DNA of 33,362 nt from Lentisphaerota bacterium. Lineage in GTDB: Bacteria > Verrucomicrobiota > Lentisphaeria > Victivallales > Victivallaceae. The position numbers and the translations under genes were made by a program. Location: the NCBI GenBank assembly GCA_015061685.1, contig SUWD01000027.1, positions 1-33,362 of the forward strand. Direction: 5' to 3'. How positions within the stretch are numbered: the stretch's first letter is position 1; each line of letters begins with the position of its first letter. The notes below the pieces were generated by a model. It did no database searches, was not told the DNA's origin, and saw nothing but the letters and a program-made list of their open reading frames with translations. Shown in pieces: positions 7,932-16,303 of the stretch.

Positions 7932-8674
7932 AAAAGCTGCTGATCTCAATCAATCTGATCCTTGCCGGGATCATCGTTATCGTCGTGCTTGGCAATCTGA
8001 CCAAACGTCTGCAATTGCAGAATGAAAAGGGCAATAAACAGACGTCATCAGCGGTCAAAGATGACAAGGATAAGACGGATACAGCCAAAGAGGTTTCTTC
8101 CGTGGTGCTGGCAGAGCCGGATGCGGCGGCGGGCAAAATAATCGATCTTGATGTATTCAATCAGATCCGCAGTCCCTTCGCCAATACCCGTCTGGGCCGC
8201 TCGGAGATGAGTCTGGTCGGCATCGTCATAAATGGCAATTCGCAGGCGGCGATCATCAAAAACAATACCCGCAACCGGCAGGTCAATCCCTATTTGATGC
8301 AGGCACAATTCATGGCGGCGAATATGTCCGGCAACCGTCAGCAATTCACCCAGTGGAGCCGGATGTCCGGCAGGAATTCCGGCCCGGCACAGCAGTATGT
8401 CCGTCTGGGGGAAACCATGAGCAACGGCTACACTCTTACTGAAGTCAGCCGTACCAGAGTGGTTCTGGTGCGGGGCAATGACAAAATGGAGCTGGAGTTG
8501 ATGAATCCATCCAGAAACCTTTCCTCCGGAGGAGGGACGCGGCCGCGGCTGAATGCCACACAGCAATTCCAGCAGGCACAGATGTTTATGCAGTCGCAGA
8601 TGATCCGCACGATGCGGGAGATCCAGCAAAACAGCCGCAGTACGGCACCGGCGGGCAACCGCAACCGGCGGTAG
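7928..8674 (+). CDS. GspC-like T2SS protein
   Basis: A 248-aa protein with one N-terminal membrane helix (about 4-24) and a periplasmic region matching the GspC homology region: MSLVGIVINGNSQAAII (about 95-111) and, later, YVRLGETMSNGYTLTEV with VVLVRGNDKMELEL. GspC links the inner platform to the secretin GspD. The C-terminal third is Gln/Arg/Met-rich and low in complexity, with no PDZ domain. It starts inside the previous stop (ATGA) and is followed by the secretin gene after 68 bp. Confidence 0.8.
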   Translation: MKKLLISINLILAGIIVIVVLGNLTKRLQLQNEKGNKQTSSAVKDDKDKTDTAKEVSSVVLAEPDAAAGKIIDLDVFNQIRSPFANTRLGRSEMSLVGIVINGNSQAAIIKNNTRNRQVNPYLMQAQFMAANMSGNRQQFTQWSRMSGRNSGPAQQYVRLGETMSNGYTLTEVSRTRVVLVRGNDKMELELMNPSRNLSSGGGTRPRLNATQQFQQAQMFMQSQMIRTMREIQQNSRSTAPAGNRNRR

Positions 8675-8742
8675 GATGAGATTTTAAGAGATGTTTCAAG
8701 TTTGAAATTTTCAAATTAACATATTCAGGAGAAAAAGGGTAA

Positions 8743-11079
8743 ATGAAAAGAAAAATGTTTGGTCAGCTGACTCCGTTTTTTACCGGAGTTCTGGCTGCAC
8801 TGATGTTGAGTTCCTGCTCAAGCTTGAAGCAGGAAGTGCCGCCGGAAAAGAGAGACCGTTTCGCCTTCCTGCACCGCAATGAGCCGGAAAATAAAGAGAC
8901 CGGGAAACGGGAGACCATCGCCGAAGAACAGGTCTCTCCGGAGAAAAATGTCAATCCGGTGGTCACTCCTGAAAAACTTAAAGCTCTGGGGGTCGAGGCC
9001 GCTGATGAGGTGGATGTTTCTTCCGGCAGCGATGACGGTCAGGTGAAATTTTACGATGATTTGATCGCTCTTAATGCTGATGAGATACTGGAAGTTTCAC
9101 TGGTTTTCAACAGTGCCCCGCTTCTGGACGTGCTTTCGGCATTCGGCGATCTTCTGGAATTCAACTTTTCCGCCGACAGTGATCTCAGGGGCGTGGTCAC
9201 GCTCAATTTGAACAGCAAAATGACCCGCCGTGAGTTGTGGAACACCTTTGACCGTATGCTTTTCATTGCCGGGGCAGGGGTGAAAGCCGACGGCTCATTC
9301 CTGCGGGTGATGGCGAGAAGCAAACTTGCCCAGCAACCCGATTCCAAAACCGGGATGGATTCTGAAATCTACTACCGCCAGCTGCATAATGCCACTGCCA
9401 ATGAGGTCATCCGGCAGATCCGTCAATTCGTCGGTGCCGGTGCCGTCTATGTCGAATTGACCCGGCCCAATGCCGTTATGGTGTGTGATTCACCTGAAAA
9501 TATGCCCAAGATCCGGGAAGTTATCGAATATCTTGACCGCAGCGGCAAAGCCGGATGGCCCCGTATGGTGCTGCCCTGCAACAATGTCCTGCCCAATAAA
9601 GTGGCAAATGAATTGCAGGAGATCCTGCCGGTACTGGGACTGAATATCTATAAAACCACCGACCGTACAGTTGCTCCGGGAGCGGTTCAGATCGTGGGGA
9701 TCGACCGGATGCGGATGATCGTCATTTCCGCCGCCACGCAGGAAGCGGTAAATCTGGTCGCCGAATGGATCAAACTGCTTGATGTCGCCGGCAGCGACGA
9801 TCAGGAAAATGTTTTCGTTTACAAAGTCCGTCACAACAAGGCGGCTCATCTGGCACGGGCTTTGGCGGTGGTTTTTGAAACGCAGGGCACGGCTCTGACG
9901 ATCGACGCAACTACCGGCAGGACGAAAACGGAGACGATCAATTCCCCGGTAACCAGAAATACCGCCCGTACCACCAGCCGGGCATCGAGCCGTTCCGATG
10001 CGGTCAATGTGGGAACCAATATCCAGACTGATCAGGATTCCAAAATTTATGGTACGACCGTCCGGGTTTTTGCCGACGGGGTCTTGAACCGTCTGGTTTT
10101 GCGTTGTACTCCCCGGACTTACGCATCGGTCAAGGCACTTTTGGACAAATTGGATGTGGTTCCGGCGCAGGTGCTTTTGCAGGTGCTGATGGTGGAGGTC
10201 ACGCTTACTGAATCGACCCAGTTCGGTCTGGAATTTTCCGGAGTTGCCAGCCACGGCAATACGCAGGCGGTTTTCGGAACCAATTACAGCAACAACAATT
10301 CAGCCGGCAATGTCCTCAATCCCTTTAATACGGATGCCAACGGAGCAGTTTCCCTGCGTACCGGCAGCAACCGTCAGGATGGATTCACCCTCGGGATCGC
10401 CGATAAGAATGATCCCCAGCGGCAATTCGGTTACATCCGGGCACAGGCCGGCAACGGCATGGTCAAGGTGATTTCCAGTCCGCAGCTTCTGGTTTCCAGC
10501 CACACTGAAGCGAGGATCCAGGTCGGTCAGCAGGTTCCGATCGTGACCGGCAGTGTCACCTCCAGTGACGGCGGTACGACGGAAACTTCCGAGATGACCG
10601 ATACCGGTGTGATCCTCAAGGTTACTCCCTATGTGACCAGTACGGATTTGATTTCGCTGGATATTCTGCAGACGATGTCGCAGGCGATTGCCAATAATAT
10701 CACTTCCAAGAGTGATTCTCCGGTGATTTCCGTGCGTGAGATCGAGACCAGCATGACGATTGCCAACGGTCAGACGATGGTGCTTGGCGGTTTGATCCAG
10801 GAGCGGGTGAATGACAATCTGGATTCACTGCCGATCATCAACAAGATACCTTTCCTCAAACGCCTGCTCGGTTCGACCAATGCTTCGGTGGAGCGTACCG
10901 AAGTACTGGTGCTGATCACCGGTTACATCGTCAATGAACACAGCGAAGTGGATCAGCTTATCCGCCGTTACAATGATGCGGTGAAAGCTCTTAACGAATA
11001 TGATGCCACTCTGGGGGATAATCCGGATGCGGATTCCAACCGCGGGGTGCTGTTTCAGGATGGGAATTTCTGGCTGTGA
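8743..11079 (+). CDS. gspD: T2SS secretin GspD
   Basis: The 778-aa product forms the outer-membrane channel of the secretion system. It has a lipoprotein signal (lipobox LSSC, Cys25), an N0 domain (about 115-190), N1-N3 repeats and the C-terminal secretin domain. That domain is marked by VISSPQLLVSSHTEARIQVG (about 575-595), VGQQVPIVTG, a TGVILKVTPYV segment, and VLGGLIQE...LPIINKIPFLKRLLG (about 680-710). A Thr/Ser/Arg-rich insertion near 290-330 is of the kind found between N3 modules. AGGAG lies 11 bases before the ATG. The stop overlaps the GTG of gspE. Confidence 0.95.
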   Translation: MKRKMFGQLTPFFTGVLAALMLSSCSSLKQEVPPEKRDRFAFLHRNEPENKETGKRETIAEEQVSPEKNVNPVVTPEKLKALGVEAADEVDVSSGSDDGQVKFYDDLIALNADEILEVSLVFNSAPLLDVLSAFGDLLEFNFSADSDLRGVVTLNLNSKMTRRELWNTFDRMLFIAGAGVKADGSFLRVMARSKLAQQPDSKTGMDSEIYYRQLHNATANEVIRQIRQFVGAGAVYVELTRPNAVMVCDSPENMPKIREVIEYLDRSGKAGWPRMVLPCNNVLPNKVANELQEILPVLGLNIYKTTDRTVAPGAVQIVGIDRMRMIVISAATQEAVNLVAEWIKLLDVAGSDDQENVFVYKVRHNKAAHLARALAVVFETQGTALTIDATTGRTKTETINSPVTRNTARTTSRASSRSDAVNVGTNIQTDQDSKIYGTTVRVFADGVLNRLVLRCTPRTYASVKALLDKLDVVPAQVLLQVLMVEVTLTESTQFGLEFSGVASHGNTQAVFGTNYSNNNSAGNVLNPFNTDANGAVSLRTGSNRQDGFTLGIADKNDPQRQFGYIRAQAGNGMVKVISSPQLLVSSHTEARIQVGQQVPIVTGSVTSSDGGTTETSEMTDTGVILKVTPYVTSTDLISLDILQTMSQAIANNITSKSDSPVISVREIETSMTIANGQTMVLGGLIQERVNDNLDSLPIINKIPFLKRLLGSTNASVERTEVLVLITGYIVNEHSEVDQLIRRYNDAVKALNEYDATLGDNPDADSNRGVLFQDGNFWL

Positions 11080-12659
11080 GTACGCAAAAATTTGATCTCA
11101 ATAGCGCTCTTGCCAATGTGGCGGCGGAAATAGCAGAGCGTTTCCCGGAATATGCCGGTTTTTCCGGCGGCGATGCCGGACGCAAACTGGTGTCGGACGG
11201 CAGGATAACCGAGGCGGCACTGGTTGAACTTTACTCAAAAGCTTTTGGTGTCCCGGTGCTTGAGGAGGATGAGATCGTCCTGCCGGAGACCAGAGAAGAT
11301 TTTTCACTGGCGTTTTTCAATGCCCATGACTGTGTTGCTTTGGAGTTTGAGGAGGAATTGGTCACTCTGCTGGTGGCATCACCCTGTTCACTGGGCGAGA
11401 TCGCCTTTCAGATGAAGCGGATGTGGAATTGCGATATTGCAGTGCGTTTTGTCCGCCGTCCCTTTCTGGAGAGATTGTTGAGCAAACTGCAGAATGAGGA
11501 GGATGAAGCGGAGGAGGAGGAGAATAACGCCGAGGATGAGAATACCTTGCGTACTTTGGCAGGTGAAGCAAGGATCGTCCGTCTGGTCAATGATATATTC
11601 ACCCGGGCTTTGGAATTGGGGGCAAGCGATATCCATATTGAACCCGGCGAAGATGCCGTTTCCGTGCGTTGCCGGGTCGATGGTGTGCTTACGGAGATCA
11701 TCTCCGTACCGCTGAATCAATTCCCGGCGATCGCTTCACGAATCAAATTGCTTGGCGGGCTGAATATCGCCGAGAGCCGTCTGCCGCAGGACGGCAGAAC
11801 CAATGTTTCTCTGGGCAGACTGCAGCTGGATATGCGTATAAGCACCATTCCGATCCTGACCGGAGAGAGTATTGTTCTGCGTCTTTTGAATAAGGAGAGT
11901 GTCCGTTTCGACCTCGCCCAGCTGGGCATGTCTGAAGCTCACTTGAAACAGTTTGAAAAACTTATCCGCATACCGCACGGCATTATTCTGGTCGTGGGCC
12001 CCACCGGCAGCGGTAAGACCACCACGCTTTACAGCGTGATAAGCCAGCTCAATGATGCAAGAAAAAAGATCATCACTATTGAAGACCCCGTGGAATACCG
12101 AACTCCGGGGTTGTGTCAGGTGCAGGTCAATCCCAAAGTGGGGGTGACATTTGCTGCCGGATTGCGTTCGATCGTGCGTCAGGACCCGGATATTATTCTG
12201 GTAGGAGAGATCCGGGACAAGGAGACGGCGGATATTGCGATCAATGCGGCTCTGACCGGACACCTGGTATTAAGCACATTGCACACCAATGATGCGGTGG
12301 GAGCGGTTACCCGTCTGCTGGATATGGGAGTGGAGAATTTTCTGGTTTCCAGTGCGTTGTTCGGGGTACTTTCCCAGCGTCTGGTACGCAAGATCTGCCC
12401 GGTGTGCCGCGGCGAAAAGAAGCCGGTCAAGTGCCGCAAGTGCAACGGTACCGGATTCAAAGGCAGAAGCGGTATTTTTGAATTGCTCATTCTGGATGAC
12501 GAGATCCGCAATGCGGTCAACCGCAATGCTTCCAGCGGTGAATTGGAGAAGATCGCCGTCAAACACGGCATGATCACCCTCGCCGAAGACGGTGCGGCAA
12601 AGGTCGCTTCCGGCGTGACCACTCAAGAGGAGTTGAACCGCTCGACAGCGGAGTTGTGA
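11076..12659 (+). CDS. gspE: T2SS ATPase GspE
   Basis: The 527-aa hexameric ATPase that powers pseudopilus assembly. It has an N-terminal GspE/PilB domain, an acidic linker (EEDEAEEEENNAEDEN, about 140-155) and the ATPase core: Walker A GPTGSGKT at 308-315 with Lys314, Asp box ITIEDPVEY, Walker B ILVGEIRD and His box HLVLSTLHTNDA. A four-cysteine zinc site follows (Cys441, 444, 453, 456), which is typical of GspE. It starts at GTG 11076, overlapping the gspD stop. Confidence 0.96.
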   Translation: MSTQKFDLNSALANVAAEIAERFPEYAGFSGGDAGRKLVSDGRITEAALVELYSKAFGVPVLEEDEIVLPETREDFSLAFFNAHDCVALEFEEELVTLLVASPCSLGEIAFQMKRMWNCDIAVRFVRRPFLERLLSKLQNEEDEAEEEENNAEDENTLRTLAGEARIVRLVNDIFTRALELGASDIHIEPGEDAVSVRCRVDGVLTEIISVPLNQFPAIASRIKLLGGLNIAESRLPQDGRTNVSLGRLQLDMRISTIPILTGESIVLRLLNKESVRFDLAQLGMSEAHLKQFEKLIRIPHGIILVVGPTGSGKTTTLYSVISQLNDARKKIITIEDPVEYRTPGLCQVQVNPKVGVTFAAGLRSIVRQDPDIILVGEIRDKETADIAINAALTGHLVLSTLHTNDAVGAVTRLLDMGVENFLVSSALFGVLSQRLVRKICPVCRGEKKPVKCRKCNGTGFKGRSGIFELLILDDEIRNAVNRNASSGELEKIAVKHGMITLAEDGAAKVASGVTTQEELNRSTAEL

Positions 12660-12660
12660 T

Positions 12661-13866
12661 ATGGCACTGTACAGATACATCGCAAGCCGCCCCGGCAAAT
12701 CTCCGGAAGAGGTCATCATTGACGGCGGCAATGAGAAAGAAGCTCTGGCAAAACTCCGCCGCCGGGGGATGGTTCCGGTACGCTTTCTGGGCGAAGATGA
12801 TGCCGGCGGCAAAAAGATGTGGCGGGGGAAAAAGCCGGATATTTTTGAATTCACCCGGCAGTTGTCGCCGCTTTTGGCAGCCCACATCCAGCTGGAGCAG
12901 GCATTGGCGATCATCAGTGAAGGTGCTGCCGAGGCGGTGCAGCGGGATTTTGTCAATTCCTTGCGTCAGGGGTTGCACGAGGGAAAGAAATTTTCCGAGA
13001 TGGTGCGTTCTTACGGTTCACTTTTTCCGGATTATTACGCCAATCTGATCGAGAGCGGAGAGGAGACCGGCTGTCTGCCGGAGGTGACGGGGGAATTGTA
13101 TAAATTCATGCAGGAGAGCAAGGAATTAAAGGGATTCATTATATCCAGTTCCATTTATCCGATCGTTATTTTTGCGGTGGTGCTGGTGGTTTCGGTGGTG
13201 TTGTTCACGGTATTTGTGCCGCATTTCACGCAGATATTCACGGACATGGGGCGTGAGATCCCCGGTTCGATGCAGATATTGAATTCAGTCGGCAATGCTT
13301 TAAGCTGGTGGTGGCTGGTGGCTCTTTTGGGGATTGGTGCCTGGTATTTTTTCAAACATCAGCTTGGAGAGAGGGAGTGGAAAAAGAGAGTAGGAGCTTT
13401 TCTCATCCGCATCCCGGTGGCAGGCAGGATCATGATCGATCTGGAAATAAGCCGTTATCTGCGGACATTGGCGATCCTTATCGGCAACCATGTGGAGATC
13501 ATCAAAACGGTGCGTATCGCCGGCAGGGTCATCTCCAATCCGGTCATTGCGTCGGCGATGGATGGTATCGACCGCAGGCTTAAAGGCGGTGAAAAACTTT
13601 CCGCCACGCTGAAAGATAATAAATTTGTCCCCCGCAGTACGGCGAGTATGCTCAAAGTCGGTGAGGAGTCCGGGCAGGTCGGAGAGATGCTGGATAATAT
13701 TGCTTCCAATCTGGAATCCGATACCCGGCAGAAGATCAAACGGGCATTGAGTCTGTTTGAACCGCTGGTGATCATTCTGCTGGCGGTGATAGTTTTAGGT
13801 GTCGTAGTGGCGATATTTGTTGCCATGATGGAAATAAATTCTGTAACAGGAGGTAATAAATTATGA
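12661..13866 (+). CDS. gspF: T2SS inner-membrane platform protein GspF
   Basis: The 401-aa polytopic protein has the usual duplicated GspF cytoplasmic domains and three membrane helices (about 158-186, 212-231 and 366-391). Family marks include FTRQLSPLLAAHIQLEQAL (about 63-81), LIESGEETGCLPEV (about 125-138) in the first repeat, and the matching MLKVGEESGQVGEML in the second. GspF is the central platform on which GspE acts. The ATG is one base after the gspE stop, and its own stop overlaps gspG by ATGA. Confidence 0.95.
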   Translation: MALYRYIASRPGKSPEEVIIDGGNEKEALAKLRRRGMVPVRFLGEDDAGGKKMWRGKKPDIFEFTRQLSPLLAAHIQLEQALAIISEGAAEAVQRDFVNSLRQGLHEGKKFSEMVRSYGSLFPDYYANLIESGEETGCLPEVTGELYKFMQESKELKGFIISSSIYPIVIFAVVLVVSVVLFTVFVPHFTQIFTDMGREIPGSMQILNSVGNALSWWWLVALLGIGAWYFFKHQLGEREWKKRVGAFLIRIPVAGRIMIDLEISRYLRTLAILIGNHVEIIKTVRIAGRVISNPVIASAMDGIDRRLKGGEKLSATLKDNKFVPRSTASMLKVGEESGQVGEMLDNIASNLESDTRQKIKRALSLFEPLVIILLAVIVLGVVVAIFVAMMEINSVTGGNKL

Positions 13867-14285
13867 AAAAAATGCAGAAAAAAAGCCGGTTCACCCTTAT
13901 TGAGGTGGTGATTGTGATCGTGATTCTGGTGACATTGGCATCCATTGCCACGCCGATGTATATGAATTACGTCAGTCAGGCGAATATCGGAGCGGCGAAA
14001 ACCCAGTTGAAAAATCTTTCCGATGCCATCAACGGTTACCGGGTGGACAACAAAGCCTATCCGCCGGAAGAGAGCGGTCTGGAAGCTCTGGTCAGCAATG
14101 TCGATGATCTGGAAACCTGGAAAGGACCTTATATTCAGGGTGTTCTTCCCAAAGATCCGTGGGGCAATGATTACATCTACCGTTGTCCGGGAGAGGATGA
14201 CCGTCCGTTTGAAGTGATCTCCTACGGTGCTGACGGCGAACCCGGCGGCGAAGATGAGAATGCCGATCTTTCCAGCTGGGAATAA
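13863..14285 (+). CDS. gspG: Major pseudopilin GspG
   Basis: The 140-aa major pseudopilin builds the piston-like pseudopilus. The leader MKKMQKKSR is followed by FTLIEVVIVIVILVTLASIA, the hydrophobic helix with Glu5. The globular part has the GspG signature: YRVDNKAYPPEESGLEAL, KGPYIQGVLPKDPWGNDYIY and a closing SYGADGEPGGEDENADLSSW with the calcium-binding acidic residues. The residue before the predicted cleavage site is Arg9, not the usual Gly. AGGAGG lies 11 bases before the start. An F2 repeat begins 2 bases after the stop. Confidence 0.95.
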   Translation: MKKMQKKSRFTLIEVVIVIVILVTLASIATPMYMNYVSQANIGAAKTQLKNLSDAINGYRVDNKAYPPEESGLEALVSNVDDLETWKGPYIQGVLPKDPWGNDYIYRCPGEDDRPFEVISYGADGEPGGEDENADLSSWE

Positions 14286-14287
14286 AT

Positions 14288-14572
14288 GGATAATGTCCTG
14301 AATTTTGTGAAACCCGTAACAGAAGCTTATAAACAAATATTTTTGTTAACGTATAAAACATATCACATAAGTTGTGATTTGTCAAACCGGCAAGCACGGG
14401 TTCGATCTAACCGGTGGATGCAGTGTGAGGCAAGGTCGCAGACAAATCAAGGCGGATGAGCAGGAGTGTACTAAACGTACATGACTGCGAAAACGTCCGC
14501 TGATTTGCCAAGAGATTGCCCGCAATGCACCACCGCAGGAAAGATTTCTCACAAAAAATGAGACAATAACAA
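14288..14572 (+). repeat. F2 repeat, full-length copy A
   Basis: About 285 bp between gspG and gspH, matched along its whole length by the inverted copy at 21238-21521. From left to right it has the end block GGATAATGTCCTGAATTTTG, a promoter-like pair TTGTGA-N17-TATAAA (about 14305-14333), a hairpin ATCACA/TGTGAT, and the foldback core 14412-14536 (CGGTGG to CCACCG). The right end, GAGACAATAACAA, lies next to the gspH start. In the core, GCGGATG pairs with CGTCCGC, GCAG with CTGC and GTAC with GTAC. Confidence 0.85.
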
Positions 14573-14575
14573 TAA

Positions 14576-15106
14576 ATGAGAAGCCGGAAAAATTTCACTC
14601 TCATCGAAGTTATCGTAGTACTGGTTGTCATCATGCTGATAACCGGTATTGCGGTATCTGCTTTACGGGGGGAATCTCCCTCTGTGGCTCTTGAACGCAA
14701 TGTTCTTGAGGTCGAAGCATACATTGCAAGAGTGCGTTTTCTCTGTGCTGAAAGCGGCAGGGATTATGTTGTCCGTTTCTATCCGGATAAGAAACTTCTG
14801 CTTGGTCACATCGACTATTCGGAGGAGGAACTTCTGGAAATGCCCCGTGATATCAGTGAAAGTGCCGCCGCTGAACGCTTTACATTCGGCGAGGAAGTTG
14901 AATTTTTCACCGTGGAAGGAGCTGAAGACGGCGGCATGGAAAATGATTATGTGGAAATTTTCCGCTTCTACCCCACCGGCGGCGGAGCGTGCATCAACCG
15001 TCCGGGCATCCGGGTGGAGAATCTGGAAAAATTCTTTGATCTGTCGTTTTTCAGCGGCAGGCTCATTATTGAAGACGGCGACGGGAGCGGAGTGGAGAAA
15101 AAGTGA
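14576..15106 (+). CDS. Minor pseudopilin GspH-like
   Basis: A 176-aa pseudopilin with leader MRSRKN and helix FTLIEVIVVLVVIMLITGIA. The globular domain contains the ARVRFLCAESGRDYVVRF segment typical of GspH/FimT-like proteins. GspH is a minor pseudopilin placed at the pseudopilus tip. The residue before the cleavage point is Asn6 rather than Gly. No ribosome binding site is visible before ATG 14576: the upstream DNA is the end of an F2 repeat (ACAATAACAATAA). Its stop overlaps the GTG start of the next gene. Confidence 0.85.
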   Translation: MRSRKNFTLIEVIVVLVVIMLITGIAVSALRGESPSVALERNVLEVEAYIARVRFLCAESGRDYVVRFYPDKKLLLGHIDYSEEELLEMPRDISESAAAERFTFGEEVEFFTVEGAEDGGMENDYVEIFRFYPTGGGACINRPGIRVENLEKFFDLSFFSGRLIIEDGDGSGVEKK

Positions 15107-15504
15107 GATTTACCCTGATTGAAGTTGTTATCGCTCTGGCGATCCTCTCTTTGTCGCTGGCAGGCATGTTCCGTCTGCTCAGTTCTTCACAGCTGCGTAT
15201 CGCCAATGCCGAGGAGAAGTACCGGGAAATGCACATGCTTACGCAAGGCGTTGAATATCTTATGCTTACCGGTACGGAGGAGGATTTGTCCGTCCCCGAT
15301 GAGGTTTTCCCTTACACCGATTACCTGATCGACTGCACCGTGGAGGAGGCTGACGGCCTGCCGGAAGAACTTACCGGACAGGAGAATCAGCTGCCGTTGA
15401 AAAAATGGGTGGTGCATCTGATCCGGGCATCCGACCGGGAGGAAAGGTTGTCGGTAACCATCGACCGGCTTGATCTCCAAATCACGGAGGTTGCCGATGA
15501 ATAG
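15103..15504 (+). CDS. Minor pseudopilin GspI-like
   Basis: A 133-aa pseudopilin beginning MRFTLIEVVIALAILSLSLA, so the leader before Phe would be only two residues. GTG 15103 is the sole usable start: an in-frame TGA lies at 15070 and no ATG or TTG is found between. GGAG lies 5 bases upstream. The FTLIEVVIALAIL helix and the small following domain match GspI, which nucleates the tip complex with GspJ and GspK. It overlaps gspH by 4 bp and is overlapped by the next gene. Confidence 0.85.
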   Translation: MRFTLIEVVIALAILSLSLAGMFRLLSSSQLRIANAEEKYREMHMLTQGVEYLMLTGTEEDLSVPDEVFPYTDYLIDCTVEEADGLPEELTGQENQLPLKKWVVHLIRASDREERLSVTIDRLDLQITEVADE

Positions 15505-16303
15505 ACGCAGAAGTATATTCACCCTGATCGAATTGGTCGTGGCCATCGGCATACTGGTCATGGTTGCGACGATCGTCGGCATGGCAGGGGCAAGTTTTTA
15601 TCAGGCTTACGAGAGGTCTCTGCGGGTGACGGCAAAGCTGAAAAGCTTCATGGCGGTCGATAATCTCATGGATACTCACATCCGCAACATGATACCTTTC
15701 AAGTGGAAAGATGAGGAAGGCACTTCGCGTCTGCTTTTTGACGGTGAGGAAAACCGGATCATGTTTGCCACTTTACGCCGCAGTTACGGTGATCGTCCGG
15801 GGGCATTGCTTTTTGTCCGGATATTTGTGGAGGATGAGAAACTTATTGCCGAGTATTCGCCCTATCCGCGTTTCCCGTGGCAGGAGGATGGGGATGAATC
15901 GATGCCTTTTACCCGGGAAGTCATTGCGGAAAATGTTTTGCAGGTGACCTTTTCATACGCTGAAAAATCCACGGAAAACAGCAATGCGGTGGATTTCCTG
16001 ACCGAATACCGGGAGGAGGAAAACAGTTATCTGCCGCTGGCGGTGATGATGAAACTGGAATTTACCGATGGTTCGACCGAGCAGTGGTTGAGACGGGTGG
16101 CGGGAGTTTCCAAAGAAAGTTCCTATGGCAACCGGGAGGATAACAGCAGCAACGGAGATTCTGCTGCCGGAGAAAGAAGCAGTTCCGGAAGCGGCGGTCG
16201 TCAGCAAACTTCCGGAAGCGGCGGCGGTCGTCAGCAAACTTCCGGCGGCAGCGGTCGTCAGCAGGGCAGTTCCGGCGGCCGTCCGGGGAGGGCAGGGCGA
16301 TGA
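15497..16303 (+). CDS. Minor pseudopilin GspJ-like with low-complexity tail
   Basis: A 268-aa pseudopilin with leader MNRRRSI and helix FTLIELVVAIGILVMVATIV. The globular part fits GspJ, for example the DGSTEQWLRRVAGV end (about 192-205), after which GspJ normally stops. Here about 55 extra residues follow, made of Ser, Gly, Arg and Gln with repeated GRQQTSGSGG-like units. ATG 15497 is chosen because GGAGG lies 6 bases upstream. An in-frame TTG at 15470 has no site. The stop overlaps the next start (ATGA). Confidence 0.85.
   Translation: MNRRRSIFTLIELVVAIGILVMVATIVGMAGASFYQAYERSLRVTAKLKSFMAVDNLMDTHIRNMIPFKWKDEEGTSRLLFDGEENRIMFATLRRSYGDRPGALLFVRIFVEDEKLIAEYSPYPRFPWQEDGDESMPFTREVIAENVLQVTFSYAEKSTENSNAVDFLTEYREEENSYLPLAVMMKLEFTDGSTEQWLRRVAGVSKESSYGNREDNSSNGDSAAGERSSSGSGGRQQTSGSGGGRQQTSGGSGRQQGSSGGRPGRAGR

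Noticed and set aside
14396..14415. tRNA-like T-arm (GGGTTCGATC) in F2
   Set aside because: Only the T-loop words match. No acceptor, D or anticodon arm can be built around it.
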